A DNA stretch of 64,000 nucleotides from Bombilactobacillus apium (GCF_013385145.1 NZ_JABZEC010000001.1:305914-369913); one strand, 5' to 3'; positions 34,640 to 45,271 are shown, counted from the first letter of the stretch. Program-made: numbers and translations. The notes: generated by a model not told the origin, from the sequence alone.

Positions 34640-35140
34640 TCCTAAATTAATCATATAACCTACTTATCCAATGTCAAAATTATTTGTGCTTCAATTTGAA
34701 ATTAGAGTGGATGCTTGGCTATTATGTAAACCCTTCTGATAGATGATGATCTTTTTAAAATATAATCCAATCAATTACGATCATTAATTTTGATCAGCAA
34801 TATAAATGATCGTAAACTATTTACTGATTAGGGGAGCCAGAAGGTAATTGATACCATTGAGCCGATATGAAGAATGAAAAGATCACATTGAAATCTCGTA
34901 CAAATCCACTCAACATGGTTGCTTGCGTTGATGTGCAGCTTTAAACTTGATATATGTGATATAGCATTATCACGATAATATTTAAGAGTTAGTTTAAAAA
35001 TTGGTTGTCATTAACAATATTGAAACTAACTTAAGCTGTATAGTAAGTTATCAACCAGTTTTTTGTATCTTTCCTTTTTGTATCTTATAATAGCGTGGAT
35101 GGTTATGTGCAAATGATAAAAATTTTTTCTTGTTTGATAG
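34640..35140. other. Intergenic, no gene seen
   Basis: About 500 bases upstream of the disulfide reductase. AT-rich, no ORF with a ribosome binding site. The reductase promoter presumably lies near 35060-35110 (TTGTAT, TATAAT at 35085-35091 region). Confidence 0.5.
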
Positions 35141-35167
35141 TTGATTTCACAAATTGGAGGCAATTTT

Positions 35168-36502
35168 ATGGCAAATCAATACAATTATGATGTTTTATAT
35201 CTCGGAAGTGGTCATGGGACTTTTGATGGGGCGATTCCCCTTGCACATTCTGGTGTCAAGGTTGGTATTATTGAAGAAGATATGATTGGCGGTACCTGTC
35301 CGAATTATGGCTGTAACGCAAAAATCACATTGGATGCACCTGTGGCATTGACAAGGGAAGTCGAGCAGCTTCAAGGCATTGTTGAAGGACAACTGTCCAT
35401 TAATTGGACCAAGAGTGAGGCTCACAAGCAGGATGTCATTAAGGGCTTGCCAGGAATGATTGGCGGCTTACTTAAGGATTCCGGTATTGACGTGATTCAT
35501 GGGAAAGGGACCTTTAAAGATAATCATACGGTATTAGTTGACGGGCAACCGAAGACAGCTGAAAAAATTGTCATTTCAACTGGATTGCGGCCACACCGTT
35601 TGGATATTCCAGGAACCGAATTGGCTCATGATAGTCGTGCATTTATGAGTTTAACCAAATTGCCGAAACAGATCGCTATTATTGGTTCCGGGTACATTAG
35701 TATGGAATTTGCGACTATCGCCAATGCCGCAGGCGCCAATGTTACGGTTCTCATGCATGGTGATCAGGTACTTCGAAACTTCTATCACCCTTATGTTGCC
35801 CAAGTTGTCAAAGATTTGGAAAAACGAGGGGTTAAGTTTGTAAAAAATGCTGGTGTTTCTTCGTTTGAGAAATCTGGTGATCAAGTTGAAGTCCACTATG
35901 GGGATAGTCGCACCTTAACTGTTGATTGGATTCTGGATGCAACCGGCCGAATTCCAAATGTTGAAAAAATTGGTTTGGATAAAATTGGAGTTAAATATAA
36001 CCAACACGGGATTGAAGTAAATGATTATTTACAAACAAGTGTTGATAATATCTATGCTTCAGGAGACGTGATTGATAAAGCACAACCTAAGTTAACGCCA
36101 ACGGCCATTTTTGAATCGACTTACTTATCTAAGCGTTTTTCAGGACAAATCAATGATCCGATTAACTATCCGGTTATTCCATCTGTTGTCTTCACATCAC
36201 CACGAATTGCTAAAGCAGGTCTTTCCATAGAAGAAGGTAAGGAAAAGAGTTATCAAATTGAAACTAACTACCTACCAGATGATTGGTATCGTCAAGTTGA
36301 TAATGAGACCATAGGTGATAATTCAATGGTTTTTGATAAGCAACATCACTTGGTAGGCGTGACAGAGGTTAGCGAACAGGCTGAAAATGTCATTAATACA
36401 TTATTGCCGGCAATTGAATTTAAGTTTGGACCGGCAGAACTGAATAGACTGGTCTACTTGTTCCCATCAATTGGTTCTGCTGCATGGACGCAATTGTCAT
36501 AA
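35168..36502 (+). CDS. FAD-dependent disulfide oxidoreductase (mercuric/glutathione reductase type)
   Basis: 444 residues from the ATG at 35168 (GGAGGCAATTTT). FAD motif YLGSGHGTFDGA, redox-active disulfide GGTCPNYGCNAK, NAD(P) motif IAIIGSGYISMEFA, and second FAD motif NIYASGDVID. The C-terminal dimerisation domain is present but the usual HP(T/S)xxE is replaced by LVYLFPSIGS, suggesting a specialised member of the lactobacillar type. Intact gene. Confidence 0.9.
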   Translation: MANQYNYDVLYLGSGHGTFDGAIPLAHSGVKVGIIEEDMIGGTCPNYGCNAKITLDAPVALTREVEQLQGIVEGQLSINWTKSEAHKQDVIKGLPGMIGGLLKDSGIDVIHGKGTFKDNHTVLVDGQPKTAEKIVISTGLRPHRLDIPGTELAHDSRAFMSLTKLPKQIAIIGSGYISMEFATIANAAGANVTVLMHGDQVLRNFYHPYVAQVVKDLEKRGVKFVKNAGVSSFEKSGDQVEVHYGDSRTLTVDWILDATGRIPNVEKIGLDKIGVKYNQHGIEVNDYLQTSVDNIYASGDVIDKAQPKLTPTAIFESTYLSKRFSGQINDPINYPVIPSVVFTSPRIAKAGLSIEEGKEKSYQIETNYLPDDWYRQVDNETIGDNSMVFDKQHHLVGVTEVSEQAENVINTLLPAIEFKFGPAELNRLVYLFPSIGSAAWTQLS

Positions 36503-36569
36503 AATAATTACTAATAACATGGATCTATTCATTATTTAGTAAATAATTTTAAATGTTCACGTTCTACTG

Positions 36570-36862
36570 GAAATATTGGTAAAACTAATTATGATGTGGC
36601 TATTAATTGTGGAGCTTCTGCAATTAAGGGCAATGGATTTATCTTTCATCAACTTAATAGGATGAAATATAGCATTGGGCCAACTTTTAAAAGTATTAGT
36701 TCAAATGATATAAAAAGTGCTGGAATAATGGTTACAAATTTTGCAGAGCAACAAAAAAATGATGTTTTCTTCCAACAAGTTGATGAGACTATTACCTTCT
36801 ATCAGAGTAAGTTTAAAAAACGCAAAAAGGGTATCTGCAAAAGATGTTTTGCTGATCCTTAA
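36570..36862 (+). pseudogene. C-terminal fragment of an unidentified protein
   Basis: Frame from about 36578 reads GKTNYDVAINCGASAIKGNGF and ends in a basic tail (SKFKKRKKGICKRC). No ribosome binding site and no proper start, so it looks like the 3' end of a gene. I cannot name the family. Confidence 0.35.
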
Positions 36863-37000
36863 TCTGGTTAAATTTAAGACCCTATGAACTTCCATGCCTT
36901 AATTTTTAACGCGCTTGGTCAATACTTAATTCACCTATATAATGGATTAAGTAAGAAGTTTTAAAGGTAGTGACTGTATTTTTCCTTGCGAGGTGAACAT

Positions 37001-37117
37001 GAAATAATCTTCAAGAAGATTTCATATTCAATAAGTGTCTTCCAGACACTCTCGTTTATATGGTTGTTTGGTATGTTCTTTGTGCGACTCAGCTACATCA
37101 ACAAGCACCACAAATAA
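37001..37117 (+). pseudogene. Holin-like type I toxin, start codon out of frame
   Basis: The peptide reading EIIFKKISYSISVFQTLSF then WLFGMFFVRLSYINKHHK matches the short holin-like toxins of Firmicutes (one TM, basic tail). GAGGTGAAC precedes an ATG at 37001 which reads ATG AAA TAA; one G after the ATG would put it in frame with the toxin. The following terminator is typical for these loci. Confidence 0.6.
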
Positions 37118-37118
37118 A

Positions 37119-37160
37119 AAGCCACCCCATAACTTTAATCGGTTATGGGGTGGCTTAATA
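37119..37160 (+). terminator. Strong terminator after the toxin remnant
   Basis: AAGCCACCCCATAAC (37119-37133) pairs perfectly with GTTATGGGGTGGCTT (37142-37156). Can work in both directions; a counter-transcribed antitoxin RNA would come from the right. Confidence 0.8.
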
Positions 37161-37306
37161 TTGTTCTTTAGCTAAGGCCACCGCTTTTGAAGTGGCTTGC
37201 ACAGGAATTTCTGTTTTCGGTGAGGCTTATTTTTTCCGTCTTCATTATGGCATGTTCTTTATGGCATGTTCTTTAAAAATTGGTCAATGTTTCAGACCTT
37301 AAGCAG

Positions 37307-38159
37307 TCAGTCCCGTTTATTATTTCGAATTAGCTCAATAAACAATAAGAAAACTATCCCTACTAAAAGAATCGACACAAGCAATAAAATTGTTTGAAAT
37401 TCTGTCAATAAATGCCACCATTCTAGCTTGATTCCCATTATTCTTTCAAAATCACTTCGTTGATTATGAAAGATTGTGCTTAATTTATCTGTCATAAGTA
37501 TTTGTCGGTAAATCGCTGCTACATATGCTCCAGGTGTTAATTTGATAAGAAATTGCGCGAAATTAGGAAGAATACCAATTGGAACATAGGTGCCGACTAA
37601 AAATCCAGAAGTGGTTCCTATGATGGTTTCCAAAATTCCAAGAGAGTCAAAACGACTTATAAATTGAATGAATAGCATATTAATGACAACTGCTAGTAAA
37701 GAGCTAAAAAGAGCAACACAAATTACAATTGCTAATGAATTCCACGGAATAGTTAGATTATCTGTAAATGAAAAATAGGTTATCATAAAAATAAGCATTA
37801 TCAGTTGCATAATAAAGCCGATTAATGTTGCACTTAACATATAACTAATTTTTATTTCGAAACGAGAAAGATCGGTTAAATAAAAATCCTTAATAACATT
37901 ATTCTCTTTATCCTTAATCAATCAGTTGTCCTAATAAAGCTAGAGTAGTTGTAATGGCAGTGACTGATAGGGTGCCACCAATTATCCAAAGATCAAGTAA
38001 TTGACGCGAATTTGGTATGATCTGCCAACTGTTTATCATTGATTTTTTCAGAAAAATAATATATAAGAGAAACGAAATCATTGCTCCTAATAATGATAAA
38101 ATTACTTCAGAGTAATTGCGAAAATACAATAATAGATTCCTTTTTGCCAAAATGATCAT
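37307..38159 (-). pseudogene. ABC-2-type permease, frameshifted in the middle
   Basis: Two frames, 38159-37914 (MIILAKRNLLLYFRNYSEVILS, two TMs) and 37921-37307 (KDKENNVIKDFYLTDLSRFEIKI, four TMs), join at GQLID/KDKENN if one T is removed from GATTAAGG at about 37920. Together they make a 283-residue ABC-2 permease. Start overlaps the ATPase stop. If the extra T is real, the exporter is inactive. Confidence 0.8.
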
Positions 38160-38160
38160 A

Positions 38161-39024
38161 TCAGCGCATCTTCCTTCCGGTAAGTGACAAAAAAGCATCA
38201 TCCATTGTACCGTCTTGATAAGTGAAAGTTTTAACATAGATACGAAACTTTAACAATAATGTTAGGGCTTCATCAGAATCAGCGGGAAAACAAACGATTT
38301 TATGATTAAATTGCGTATGGTTTATTTCACCTGGAATAAGTTTCATTAAGTAATCTGCATGTTCAGAAACAATTGTTAGTTTATTGTTGGAATTTTGTGC
38401 TTTAATCTCAGTAGCCGACCCGCTTGCAATTACTTTGCCGCGGTCAATAATATAAACTTTATCTGCATTATCTGCTTCTTCAAGGTAGTGAGTGGTCAAA
38501 ATAATTGTAAGGTTATTATTGTGCTGAAATGAATATAATAAATTCCAGATTGCTGATCGAGTTTGAATATCTAGACCCGCTGTGGGTTCATCTAAGAAAA
38601 TAACATCAGGCTGATTGAGTAAAGCTCTGGCAATGTCAACTCGTCGACGTTGACCACCAGAAAGTTGACGGTATTTTCGATCAATAAATTGCGCTAGTCC
38701 TACTTGATCAATTAAGGTATCAATATAATTAACGTTTGATTTTTTATAAAGTTTATTTCTAATAAGTAGATTTTCTCTAACCGTTAGATCGTTATCTAAA
38801 ATGCTTTGTTGAAAAACCATACTAATCTTTGTTTCTGCTTTCATCTTTATAATTCCAACAGTCGGCTTCAAAAGCCCCGTGAGCATTGATATGATTGTTG
38901 TTTTACCAGCACCATTAGGCCCTAACAAAGCAGTCAGACTTCCTTTTTTGATTTTTAAATCAATATGGTCGACCGCAATTTCTGTCTGATAAACTTTAGT
39001 GAGATTACTTGTTTGAATAATCAC
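38161..39024 (-). CDS. ABC transporter ATPase
   Basis: About 287 residues. Walker A LLGPNGAGKTT, signature LSGGQRRRVDIARAL, Walker B VIFLDEPTAGLDI, switch TTHYLEEAD. A DrrA/CcmA-type drug or polymer exporter ATPase with a C-terminal extension. Start GTG at 39024 with GCAGGTGG; the longer frame to 39063 is less likely. Partner of the broken permease downstream. Confidence 0.9.
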   Translation of the reverse strand: MIIQTSNLTKVYQTEIAVDHIDLKIKKGSLTALLGPNGAGKTTIISMLTGLLKPTVGIIKMKAETKISMVFQQSILDNDLTVRENLLIRNKLYKKSNVNYIDTLIDQVGLAQFIDRKYRQLSGGQRRRVDIARALLNQPDVIFLDEPTAGLDIQTRSAIWNLLYSFQHNNNLTIILTTHYLEEADNADKVYIIDRGKVIASGSATEIKAQNSNNKLTIVSEHADYLMKLIPGEINHTQFNHKIVCFPADSDEALTLLLKFRIYVKTFTYQDGTMDDAFLSLTGRKMR

Positions 39025-39063
39025 TTTGCCACCTGCTTTCAGAACTAGGGAAAATTCTATCAT

Positions 39064-39412
39064 TGAGAATTTTTATTTTGATGAAAAAATTGCTAATTAA
39101 AATTTTTGCTAAAAATACAATAATCGGAAAGGTTGCAAAATATTTACAGCTTTTCTCTTACTAAATCCTGTTTTAATACTGATATTATAATACTTGTCTG
39201 GGTGTATGGGGCGCGTTTTTTACGTTGGATCAATATGCCATTTAATTTAAGCAAAAGTAACTTTAACGATTATATATTTATCTTGTAGTGAAATACCCAC
39301 TTATCAAAACTTCCACACAGAATTCACATAAGGACATAATTAATACCGTCTAAGTCATCCAGCACAAATTCATGATAATGATCAATTAGTTTTTTAGAAA
39401 TAAAATATAAAA
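39064..39412. other. Intergenic, no gene seen
   Basis: About 350 AT-rich bases between the ABC operon and the epimerase gene; no ORF with ribosome binding site. Confidence 0.6.
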
Positions 39413-40537
39413 TTACTGAACAGATTCTTGCTCCCCCAAATACTCTTGACATGCTTTGATAATACGTTTTGCGGCATAACCATCTCCATATGGATTTTTA
39501 GCATTAGACATAGCCTGATATTTTTTAGGACTATTTAAAAGCTCCTCCATTGCTAATTTAACATTGCCAGTTTGTGTTCCAACTATTTTAAGAGTACCTG
39601 CTCTAACTCCTTCTGGACGTTCAGTTGATGTACGCAACACAAGTACAGGTTTGTTTAATGAGGGAGCTTCCTCTTGTTGCACCCCACCAGAATCTGTCAT
39701 AATAAAATAGCTATTTGCAGCCATATTGTGAAAGTCAATAACGTCTAAAGGTTCAATTAGATGAACATTGTCAACATTATCGAATGCTTCGTGTGCTATT
39801 TCTTGGACACGAGGGCTTAAATGAACGGGATAAACAATATCAATTTTTGGATTAGCCATAACTACATCTTTAATTGCCTTAAAGACATTTCGCATAGGTT
39901 GTCCTTGATTTTCGCGTCGATGCATAGTTAATAAAATCATTTTATGACCGCGAGGTATTTGCGTTAAAACTTCATGCGTATAATTTGCTTGGATAGTATA
40001 TTTAAGTGCATCAACAGCTGTATTTCCGGTTATATAAATCTTATTTGCGTCATGATGTTCTTTAAGCAAATTGTCTTTACTAAGTTGTGTCGGTGCAAAA
40101 TATAAATCAGCCATATCATCGGTTATCACACGATTTATTTCTTCAGGAAAAGGGGAATACTTATCCCAAGTACGTAATCCTGCTTCAACATGACCAATTG
40201 GAATTTGATGATAGAAAGCGCTTAAACTGGCAGCCATTGTAGTAGTAGTATCTCCATGAACTAAAATCAAATCAGGCTGTTCTTTTTCCAAAATTTGATC
40301 AAGTCCAAGAATTACCTTGCTAGTAATCTTTGAAAGAGTTTGCTTTTTCTCCATAATGTCTAAGTTATAATCAGGATGAATATGAAAAATGTTTAGAACT
40401 TGTTGTAGCATTTCTCTATGCTGACCAGTAACTACAACACTTGAAACCATATTGGGATTGGTTTCTATTTCTTTTATAACGGGGAACATTTTAATTGCTT
40501 CAGGTCTAGTACCGAAAATCGTCATTAACTTTAACAC
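39413..40537 (-). CDS. wecB: UDP-N-acetylglucosamine 2-epimerase
   Basis: 374 residues, full length. TIFGTRPEAIKMFPVI, VHGDTTTTMAA, EAGLRTWDKYSPFPEE, TMHRRENQG and TDSGGVQQEEAPSLNKPVLVLR are the conserved non-hydrolysing epimerase motifs, so UDP-ManNAc is made for polysaccharide. Start GTG with GGAGTTAAC, 2 bases from the end of the GH8 gene, so they were one operon. Confidence 0.95.
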   Translation of the reverse strand: MLKLMTIFGTRPEAIKMFPVIKEIETNPNMVSSVVVTGQHREMLQQVLNIFHIHPDYNLDIMEKKQTLSKITSKVILGLDQILEKEQPDLILVHGDTTTTMAASLSAFYHQIPIGHVEAGLRTWDKYSPFPEEINRVITDDMADLYFAPTQLSKDNLLKEHHDANKIYITGNTAVDALKYTIQANYTHEVLTQIPRGHKMILLTMHRRENQGQPMRNVFKAIKDVVMANPKIDIVYPVHLSPRVQEIAHEAFDNVDNVHLIEPLDVIDFHNMAANSYFIMTDSGGVQQEEAPSLNKPVLVLRTSTERPEGVRAGTLKIVGTQTGNVKLAMEELLNSPKKYQAMSNAKNPYGDGYAAKRIIKACQEYLGEQESVQ

Positions 40538-40538
40538 T

Positions 40539-41679
40539 TTAGTTAACTCCTTCCATAGCTATTATAGTGGTTAAAGTAGCGTCATAATAATTATCTTGAA
40601 TAAGTGATTTTGAAAATATACTTTGTAGACTAAAAAAAAGTTCTTCGTTTCTACTATTTTTATTCTGTTTAGCAGCATAAAAAATAGGTGCCTTAAAATA
40701 AAACTATTTGATTGATAGTGATTGATTGGAGTACCTGTTAAGGTATACCCTGCCGTAATCTGATTTTGCTTATTAAAGAAATTTAGCATTTTGTTGATAA
40801 TTTTTTTAGCGCGTGGGTCATTACTAGAACCTAGCATCATAGGAACACGACACGCGTTAGCAGCATAATCTCCGTCATATTTACTTTAAATTGTTTTTTC
40901 CTGTACAGGACGAGTACTGTTAGTAGTTACCCATGCAAAGTCAGGAATGAGGCCAGTTTTATGTTTATTACTTAAATCGACCATGTGATTGAGCATATTA
41001 TTTTTAATTGATAACCAACGGCGATCATGATTTGTCTTATAAAGCGTATCAAAAATTTCTGGTGAAACATCAGAAGTACGCATTAAATTATGATAAGGTG
41101 ATTTTTTGTGGCCCAATCGCCTACGGTTAAAGTTTTGGTTTCTTTATTATATTCGTAGGTCAAGATATCATTAGCTAGTTTATGCTCAACTTTTTGATAA
41201 AACTTCGCACGTTTTGGCCACGCCTTTTTAGATTGAGTAAGACTAAAGGCGATAAATAAATCACCATCTGTTGCACTATTAGCGTCACTAGACCATTTTT
41301 TATTTTTTTGATATTGGCGCCATTGCATAAGATAAGTGGATTGATTATGCTTTACTCCAAGATATTCTCGGTGTGCTAAATAGTAATTTAATAAATTATC
41401 GTATTCTTTTTGTTTGGCCCATCCTTTAGTTCCAGCTTTAGCAGTTAGGTATAAACCATAACCCTGTCCCTCAGAAAGAGCGACAGGATGACTTTTTTTA
41501 TTGCTAGTATTTACAAAAGATTCATGCTTATTTTTTTGAATTACATAGTTTTCACGCCAACTATTATATATTTTGTATTCAGTATTATTAGGGCTTTTAA
41601 GCCGAATGAATAGTAAAATAGCAATATAAAGGATAGCTATAAGACCAATAAAAGCCCATATAAATTTTAAGTGTTTCAT
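40539..41679 (-). pseudogene. Glycoside hydrolase family 8 protein, three lesions
   Basis: A membrane-anchored GH8 (N-terminal TM FIWAFIGLIAILYIAILLF). GH8 motifs: ALSEGQGYGLYL (acid Glu) and SATDGDLFIAF (Asp). Slip at an A6 run near 41103 (WATKKSPYHNLM expected), TAA at 40886 in frame (TI*SKYDGDYAANACR), and a slip near 40710, after which KAPIFYAAKQNKNSRNEELF continues to 40539. Would have trimmed a polysaccharide made by the adjacent synthase. Confidence 0.85.
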
Positions 41680-41698
41680 TATTTAAAAATCCTTTCCA

Positions 41699-41944
41699 CT
41701 AGTTGTTAAATCGCTTGGTTTTAACCCAAACATTGCCATTGCGATGAAGTAAGGAATCCAGACATACGGACACTACAGCATGAACAGAGACAAAAATGAA
41801 CAACTGTGAATAAGTAAAATAAGAGACAAATGCGATCCAAATTTGATTAGTAGTGGCTTGTCCAAACTGAGTTGATAAAGCTACAGAAATTTGTAAGATA
41901 TATAAAACAATCATTAAGATCCAATTAAATAACAAAAGTTGCAT
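41699..41944 (-). pseudogene. C-terminal fragment of a GT2 polysaccharide synthase
   Basis: 81 residues with two TM segments and the end WVKTKRF, the typical tail of processive GT2 synthases located before GH8 genes. The catalytic domain is missing upstream of 41944. A perfect 10-bp inverted repeat (AGGTATATTA/TAATATACCT) sits at the break, 41954-41979. Confidence 0.5.
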
Positions 41945-41982
41945 AATTTTTGTTAGGTATATTAACTACCTAATATACCTTC

Positions 41983-42384
41983 TTAATTATTGAATTTCTC
42001 CAGTCGGTAAAGTTGTTCATCATCAAGAGAATTGTTGCCATTCTTAAAGTGATAACCCATTTTTTGGTAAAAGCCTAAACCAGTAATTGAAGCAGGTATT
42101 TCAATTCGTTTGGCTCGTTTAAAATATTTGTCCTGTTCCAATGTCTGAATAAGTTGTTTGCCAATTCCTCATCCTTGATATTCAGGAGATACAAAAATGT
42201 TGAACAAACTACTTTCATCTTTTTTGCCCCAATATGCACCAATTAAACCCACAGCAATGATCTTGTTTACAGTATTATTGAAATAATAAACGAAATTGAA
42301 TTGAACATTTAAACTATGCCTTGCAACTCCCCTTGTTCGACGACGCAAATCTCTTATCTTTTTTATAGTTCCCGTGTGAGTCAT
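41983..42384 (-). pseudogene. GNAT acetyltransferase C-terminal part, in-frame TGA
   Basis: Open frame GLIGAYWGKKDESSLFNIFVSPEYQG, TGA at 42169-42171, then GIGKQLIQTLEQDKYFKRAKRIEIPASITGLGFYQKMGY. The stop falls in the acetyl-CoA loop Q-x-x-G-x-G/A where Arg or Lys is expected. The N-terminal 35 residues before it do not fit the family. See the matching N-terminal piece across the IS30. Confidence 0.8.
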
Positions 42385-42433
42385 AAAGCAGTGCTAATTA
42401 TAATTCCAAAATTTTAAATAGTTTATAGTTTAA

Positions 42434-43475
42434 GGTAGATTGTAAAATTAATCCGAACGCTGTTCGGATAAAAAAGATCAGCTTCCCTTAAAATGGTATT
42501 TACCACAAACCCATTTTTAGGAGCTGATCTTTTGTCTAGTATAACCTATTCTGAACGAATTAAAATCGAAACCTTTTGTGAACTAGGACTGACCAATGCC
42601 AAAATGGCTGAACGGTTAAAACGATCGCCGTCCACGATTTCTTATGAATTATCTCGTTGTCAACCTTATCAAGCTGAGTTGGCACAGACCAACGCTGAAT
42701 CTAAGCGGGCACGATGTGGCCGAAAAACTAAACTGAATGCCAAATTAAAGCAAACCATTCTAAACCATTTACGTCTAAGCTGGTCACCAGAAATGATTGC
42801 TCATGAACTTAAACTAGCGACTAAATCTATTTACAATTGGTTATATCAGGGAAAATTTGAATTCTCTTTGAGTGAACTACCTGAACATGGTCTACGCCAA
42901 CGGCGTAACCTTGACCAACGTTCTAAATATAATCAATCATTAGGACGGTCAATTGAACAACGACCAATCGTGATTAACCAACGTAACCGCATCGGTGATT
43001 TTGAAATAGATACGGTGGTTGGCCCTCGCGGGCATAGTAAGGCCGTTTTATTAACTTTATTTGATCGTAAATCACGTTTTCTTTGGGCCTATCAATTAAA
43101 AGATCGGACGGCAGCAGCTGTTAATGAAGCCCTTTAAAAGTTTCTAGCAACTTTTAAAGGGCCAGTACACAGCTTTACTGTCGATCGCGGCACTGAGTTT
43201 AGCAAGCTAGTGTTATTTGAACCACAATACGGTATTCCGACCTATTACTGCCATGCTTACACGCCCGCTGAACGCGGCAGTAATGAACGGTTCAATCGGA
43301 ACTTACGTTATTTTTACCCTAAGGGGACTTATTTTGAGCACATTAGTGCTCAAGATTTAACAACGACGTTACTCGAAATTAACCAGCGCCCCCTTAAAGT
43401 ACTTACCTGGCAAACACCTTACCAGGTGATGCTGACTAATTTGTCAAAAAATTCGGATTAAATTTGCAATCTACC
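42434..43475 (+). mobile_element. IS30-family insertion sequence
   Basis: Terminal repeats: GGTAGATTGTAAAATTAATC at the left and its imperfect inverse ending ATTTGCAATCTACC at the right; about 1042 bp. Inner dyad AATCCGAACGCTGTTCGGAT near the left end. Holds one transposase frame split by a stop. Shares long identity with the fragment at 6778-7221. A two-base target duplication is not evident. Confidence 0.88.
42493..43461 (+). pseudogene. IS30 transposase with single in-frame stop
   Basis: HTH at the start (ERIKIETFCELGLTNAKMAERLKRSPSTISYELSR), then DDE domain: IGDFEIDTVVGPRGHSKAVLL, VDRGTEFSKL, RGSNERFNRNLRYFYPKGT. Both halves are in the same frame (42493 and 43210) but TAA at 43135-43137 separates them; the other copy reads ATG (Met) here. 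Start may be the TTG near 42532. Likely inactive unless complemented. Confidence 0.88.
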
Positions 43476-43553
43476 ATTTAGCTGCATAATAATACTCCTG
43501 GTAATCAAATTTTAAGCATAGCTCTATTTTATCATCTTTCTCTTCAACTTTGT

Positions 43554-43745
43554 TTAAAAATTAATAAATACATAACAGTGAAAGTTCTTTGCTCGATCTT
43601 TAAAATTTTGAGCAGTAAGATGTTTCAAATCATTCTCTACATACTCGTTAGAAGAATCTTTTATGTTGGTAGTTAACATAGTTTCTTTAACTAAGTTAGC
43701 AACCTCTTTAGCGTCTGAATTTTTAAAAATTCGTTGTACGATCAT
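43554..43745 (-). pseudogene. GNAT acetyltransferase N-terminal fragment
   Basis: MIVQRIFKNSDAKEVANLV, TTNIKDSSNEYVENDLKHL and RAKNFHCYVF are the usual N-terminus of a small GNAT family in lactobacilli whose C-terminal half is found at 41983-42300. GGAGAGAAACAA lies before the ATG. The gene was probably interrupted by the IS30, with later loss or rearrangement at the junctions. Confidence 0.6.
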
Positions 43746-43774
43746 ATTTGTTTCTCTCCTTTAAAACACATTAG

Positions 43775-44584
43775 TTATAGTTGTCTTTGCTGGGATTCAG
43801 TTTGCCTTGACTGCTTGATTTCTGGATCTTGTCTCACAAAATTTTGCAACTGTTTTTGAGTTCGATTACTTATTTCTTGGTGAACATCATTTAACTGGTT
43901 TTTCAGTTCTGATTTTTGTTGGGGATCAGTTGCTTGCTTAATTTGTTGTTGCAAGCCTTGATACGACTGATTAAGTTCATTGGCTGATCGCTTTTTTAGA
44001 TCATGTTCAGGATCTTTTTGCGCTTCCTGTAAGCCTAATTGTTTGGTTAGCCCGTCACTAAGCGCTATCACTTTGTTGCTCACTTGCTGGATCTCACTCA
44101 AAGCACTATGGATCACGGCTTTATCTTTAGCCCAGGTAGCCACATAACCAAGTGAGTAGTTACTGGTATCAACGCCAATATTTTGCATGGCAACATATGC
44201 GACCGCTTCGGCTTGGGTTTCCTGATAGGCTCGTGGGCGATCTTTAAAAGCTGCTTTTAACCCATGTAGCTGACTATGCGCATATTCGTGATACAACGTC
44301 TTTAATTTTAGGGAATTGTCAGGTTCATCACCACCAATATAAGGTGCTTTTTCCGGCACCATTAATTCCAGCCACAATAATATACTTTGGTTTGCCCATT
44401 AGATATCAAAGCCTGGCGCACTAATAATATCCTTTTGACGTTGCCCCAGGGCATAGGTGTAAAGAGCATGGAATAGTTCTTTCTTATCGCTACTTGTTTC
44501 ATGTAGAGATCGATCCAATAACTCTTGGAGATCGACTTGCTCAACTTCTTTTAAGATTTCATCTGAAGTAATATTATCAACCAT
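43775..44584 (-). pseudogene. LtrC/ArdC-like zincin-domain plasmid protein, in-frame TAA
   Basis: 269 codons in one frame with TAA at 44399-44401. Before it: ELFHALYTYALGQRQKDIISAPGFDI; after it: WANQSILLWLELMVPEKAPYIGG and the zinc motif LYHEYAHSQLH, then a Gln-rich coiled tail. Related proteins (LtrC-like, ArdC C-terminal domain) occur in conjugative plasmids. AAAGGAG before the ATG. A downstream restart at 44377 could give the zincin domain alone. Confidence 0.65.
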
Positions 44585-44597
44585 CAAATTAACTCCT

Positions 44598-45167
44598 TTA
44601 CCTAAAAGATACTTGCTGAAGTTCTTCCAGCGTTGGATGATATCCTATCAATAAATTTGTACGAATACTAGAAAGTAAGCTCTTAGCATCATCTGAATTT
44701 AAGAATGCACGGTCATAGCAGGCCTTTCTCCAAGATGGATTAGGAATATTACCTTGAATATACCAATCTTGGAAACTAGGTTCTAACATCGTTACGTAAC
44801 CTGGAAAACCAAACTCTCCCTTAGTTTCAAAGGTTATCAAAGCGTGAAGAATAAGGTGTTCTACAGCATCAACATAGACTAATCTTTCTTTTACCTGCAT
44901 TGAATACGGATAGCTATACTTTTTAATAAAAGTTTTATTGCCCAAGTTAAGAGCCTTATTTTCATCAATATGGTGGCAATAAAGCCCCTCTTTAGTTCTC
45001 TTGTACTTTCCTGGAGTAATATTCTTAATCTCTCCATTCAAAAATCTATAGTAAGATTTTTCGAGAAAGTAATTATCTTTAACCAAACCATGTTTTTGAC
45101 GAACAGTTTCAATAGCTTCAGTGTAGGAGCACTGCAACAAGTCAGAGTAGTAATTCAAATCCCCCAT
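44598..45167 (-). CDS. HNH-like protein, function unknown
   Basis: About 189 residues. GLYCHHIDENKALNLGN and RLVYVDAVEHLILHALI are typical of phage/plasmid HNH-like nuclease proteins with the HH-D and EH-LxLH pattern. ATG at 45167 with GGGGGGATATCC; same operon as the zincin protein. Probable nuclease, not proven. Confidence 0.55.
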   Translation of the reverse strand: MGDLNYYSDLLQCSYTEAIETVRQKHGLVKDNYFLEKSYYRFLNGEIKNITPGKYKRTKEGLYCHHIDENKALNLGNKTFIKKYSYPYSMQVKERLVYVDAVEHLILHALITFETKGEFGFPGYVTMLEPSFQDWYIQGNIPNPSWRKACYDRAFLNSDDAKSLLSSIRTNLLIGYHPTLEELQQVSFR

Positions 45168-45271
45168 AGGATATCCCCCCATAGCCAAACTCTATTCTTT
45201 TAAAGTAAAGTTTAGCCTCGTATATCTCTTTTTTTATAAAGCTTTCCTAATTGAAAAAGACTTCTCTTTTT

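Noticed and set aside
44362..44544. 60-codon minus-strand ORF
   Set aside because: Overlaps the zincin-protein reading in another frame and has no ribosome binding site.
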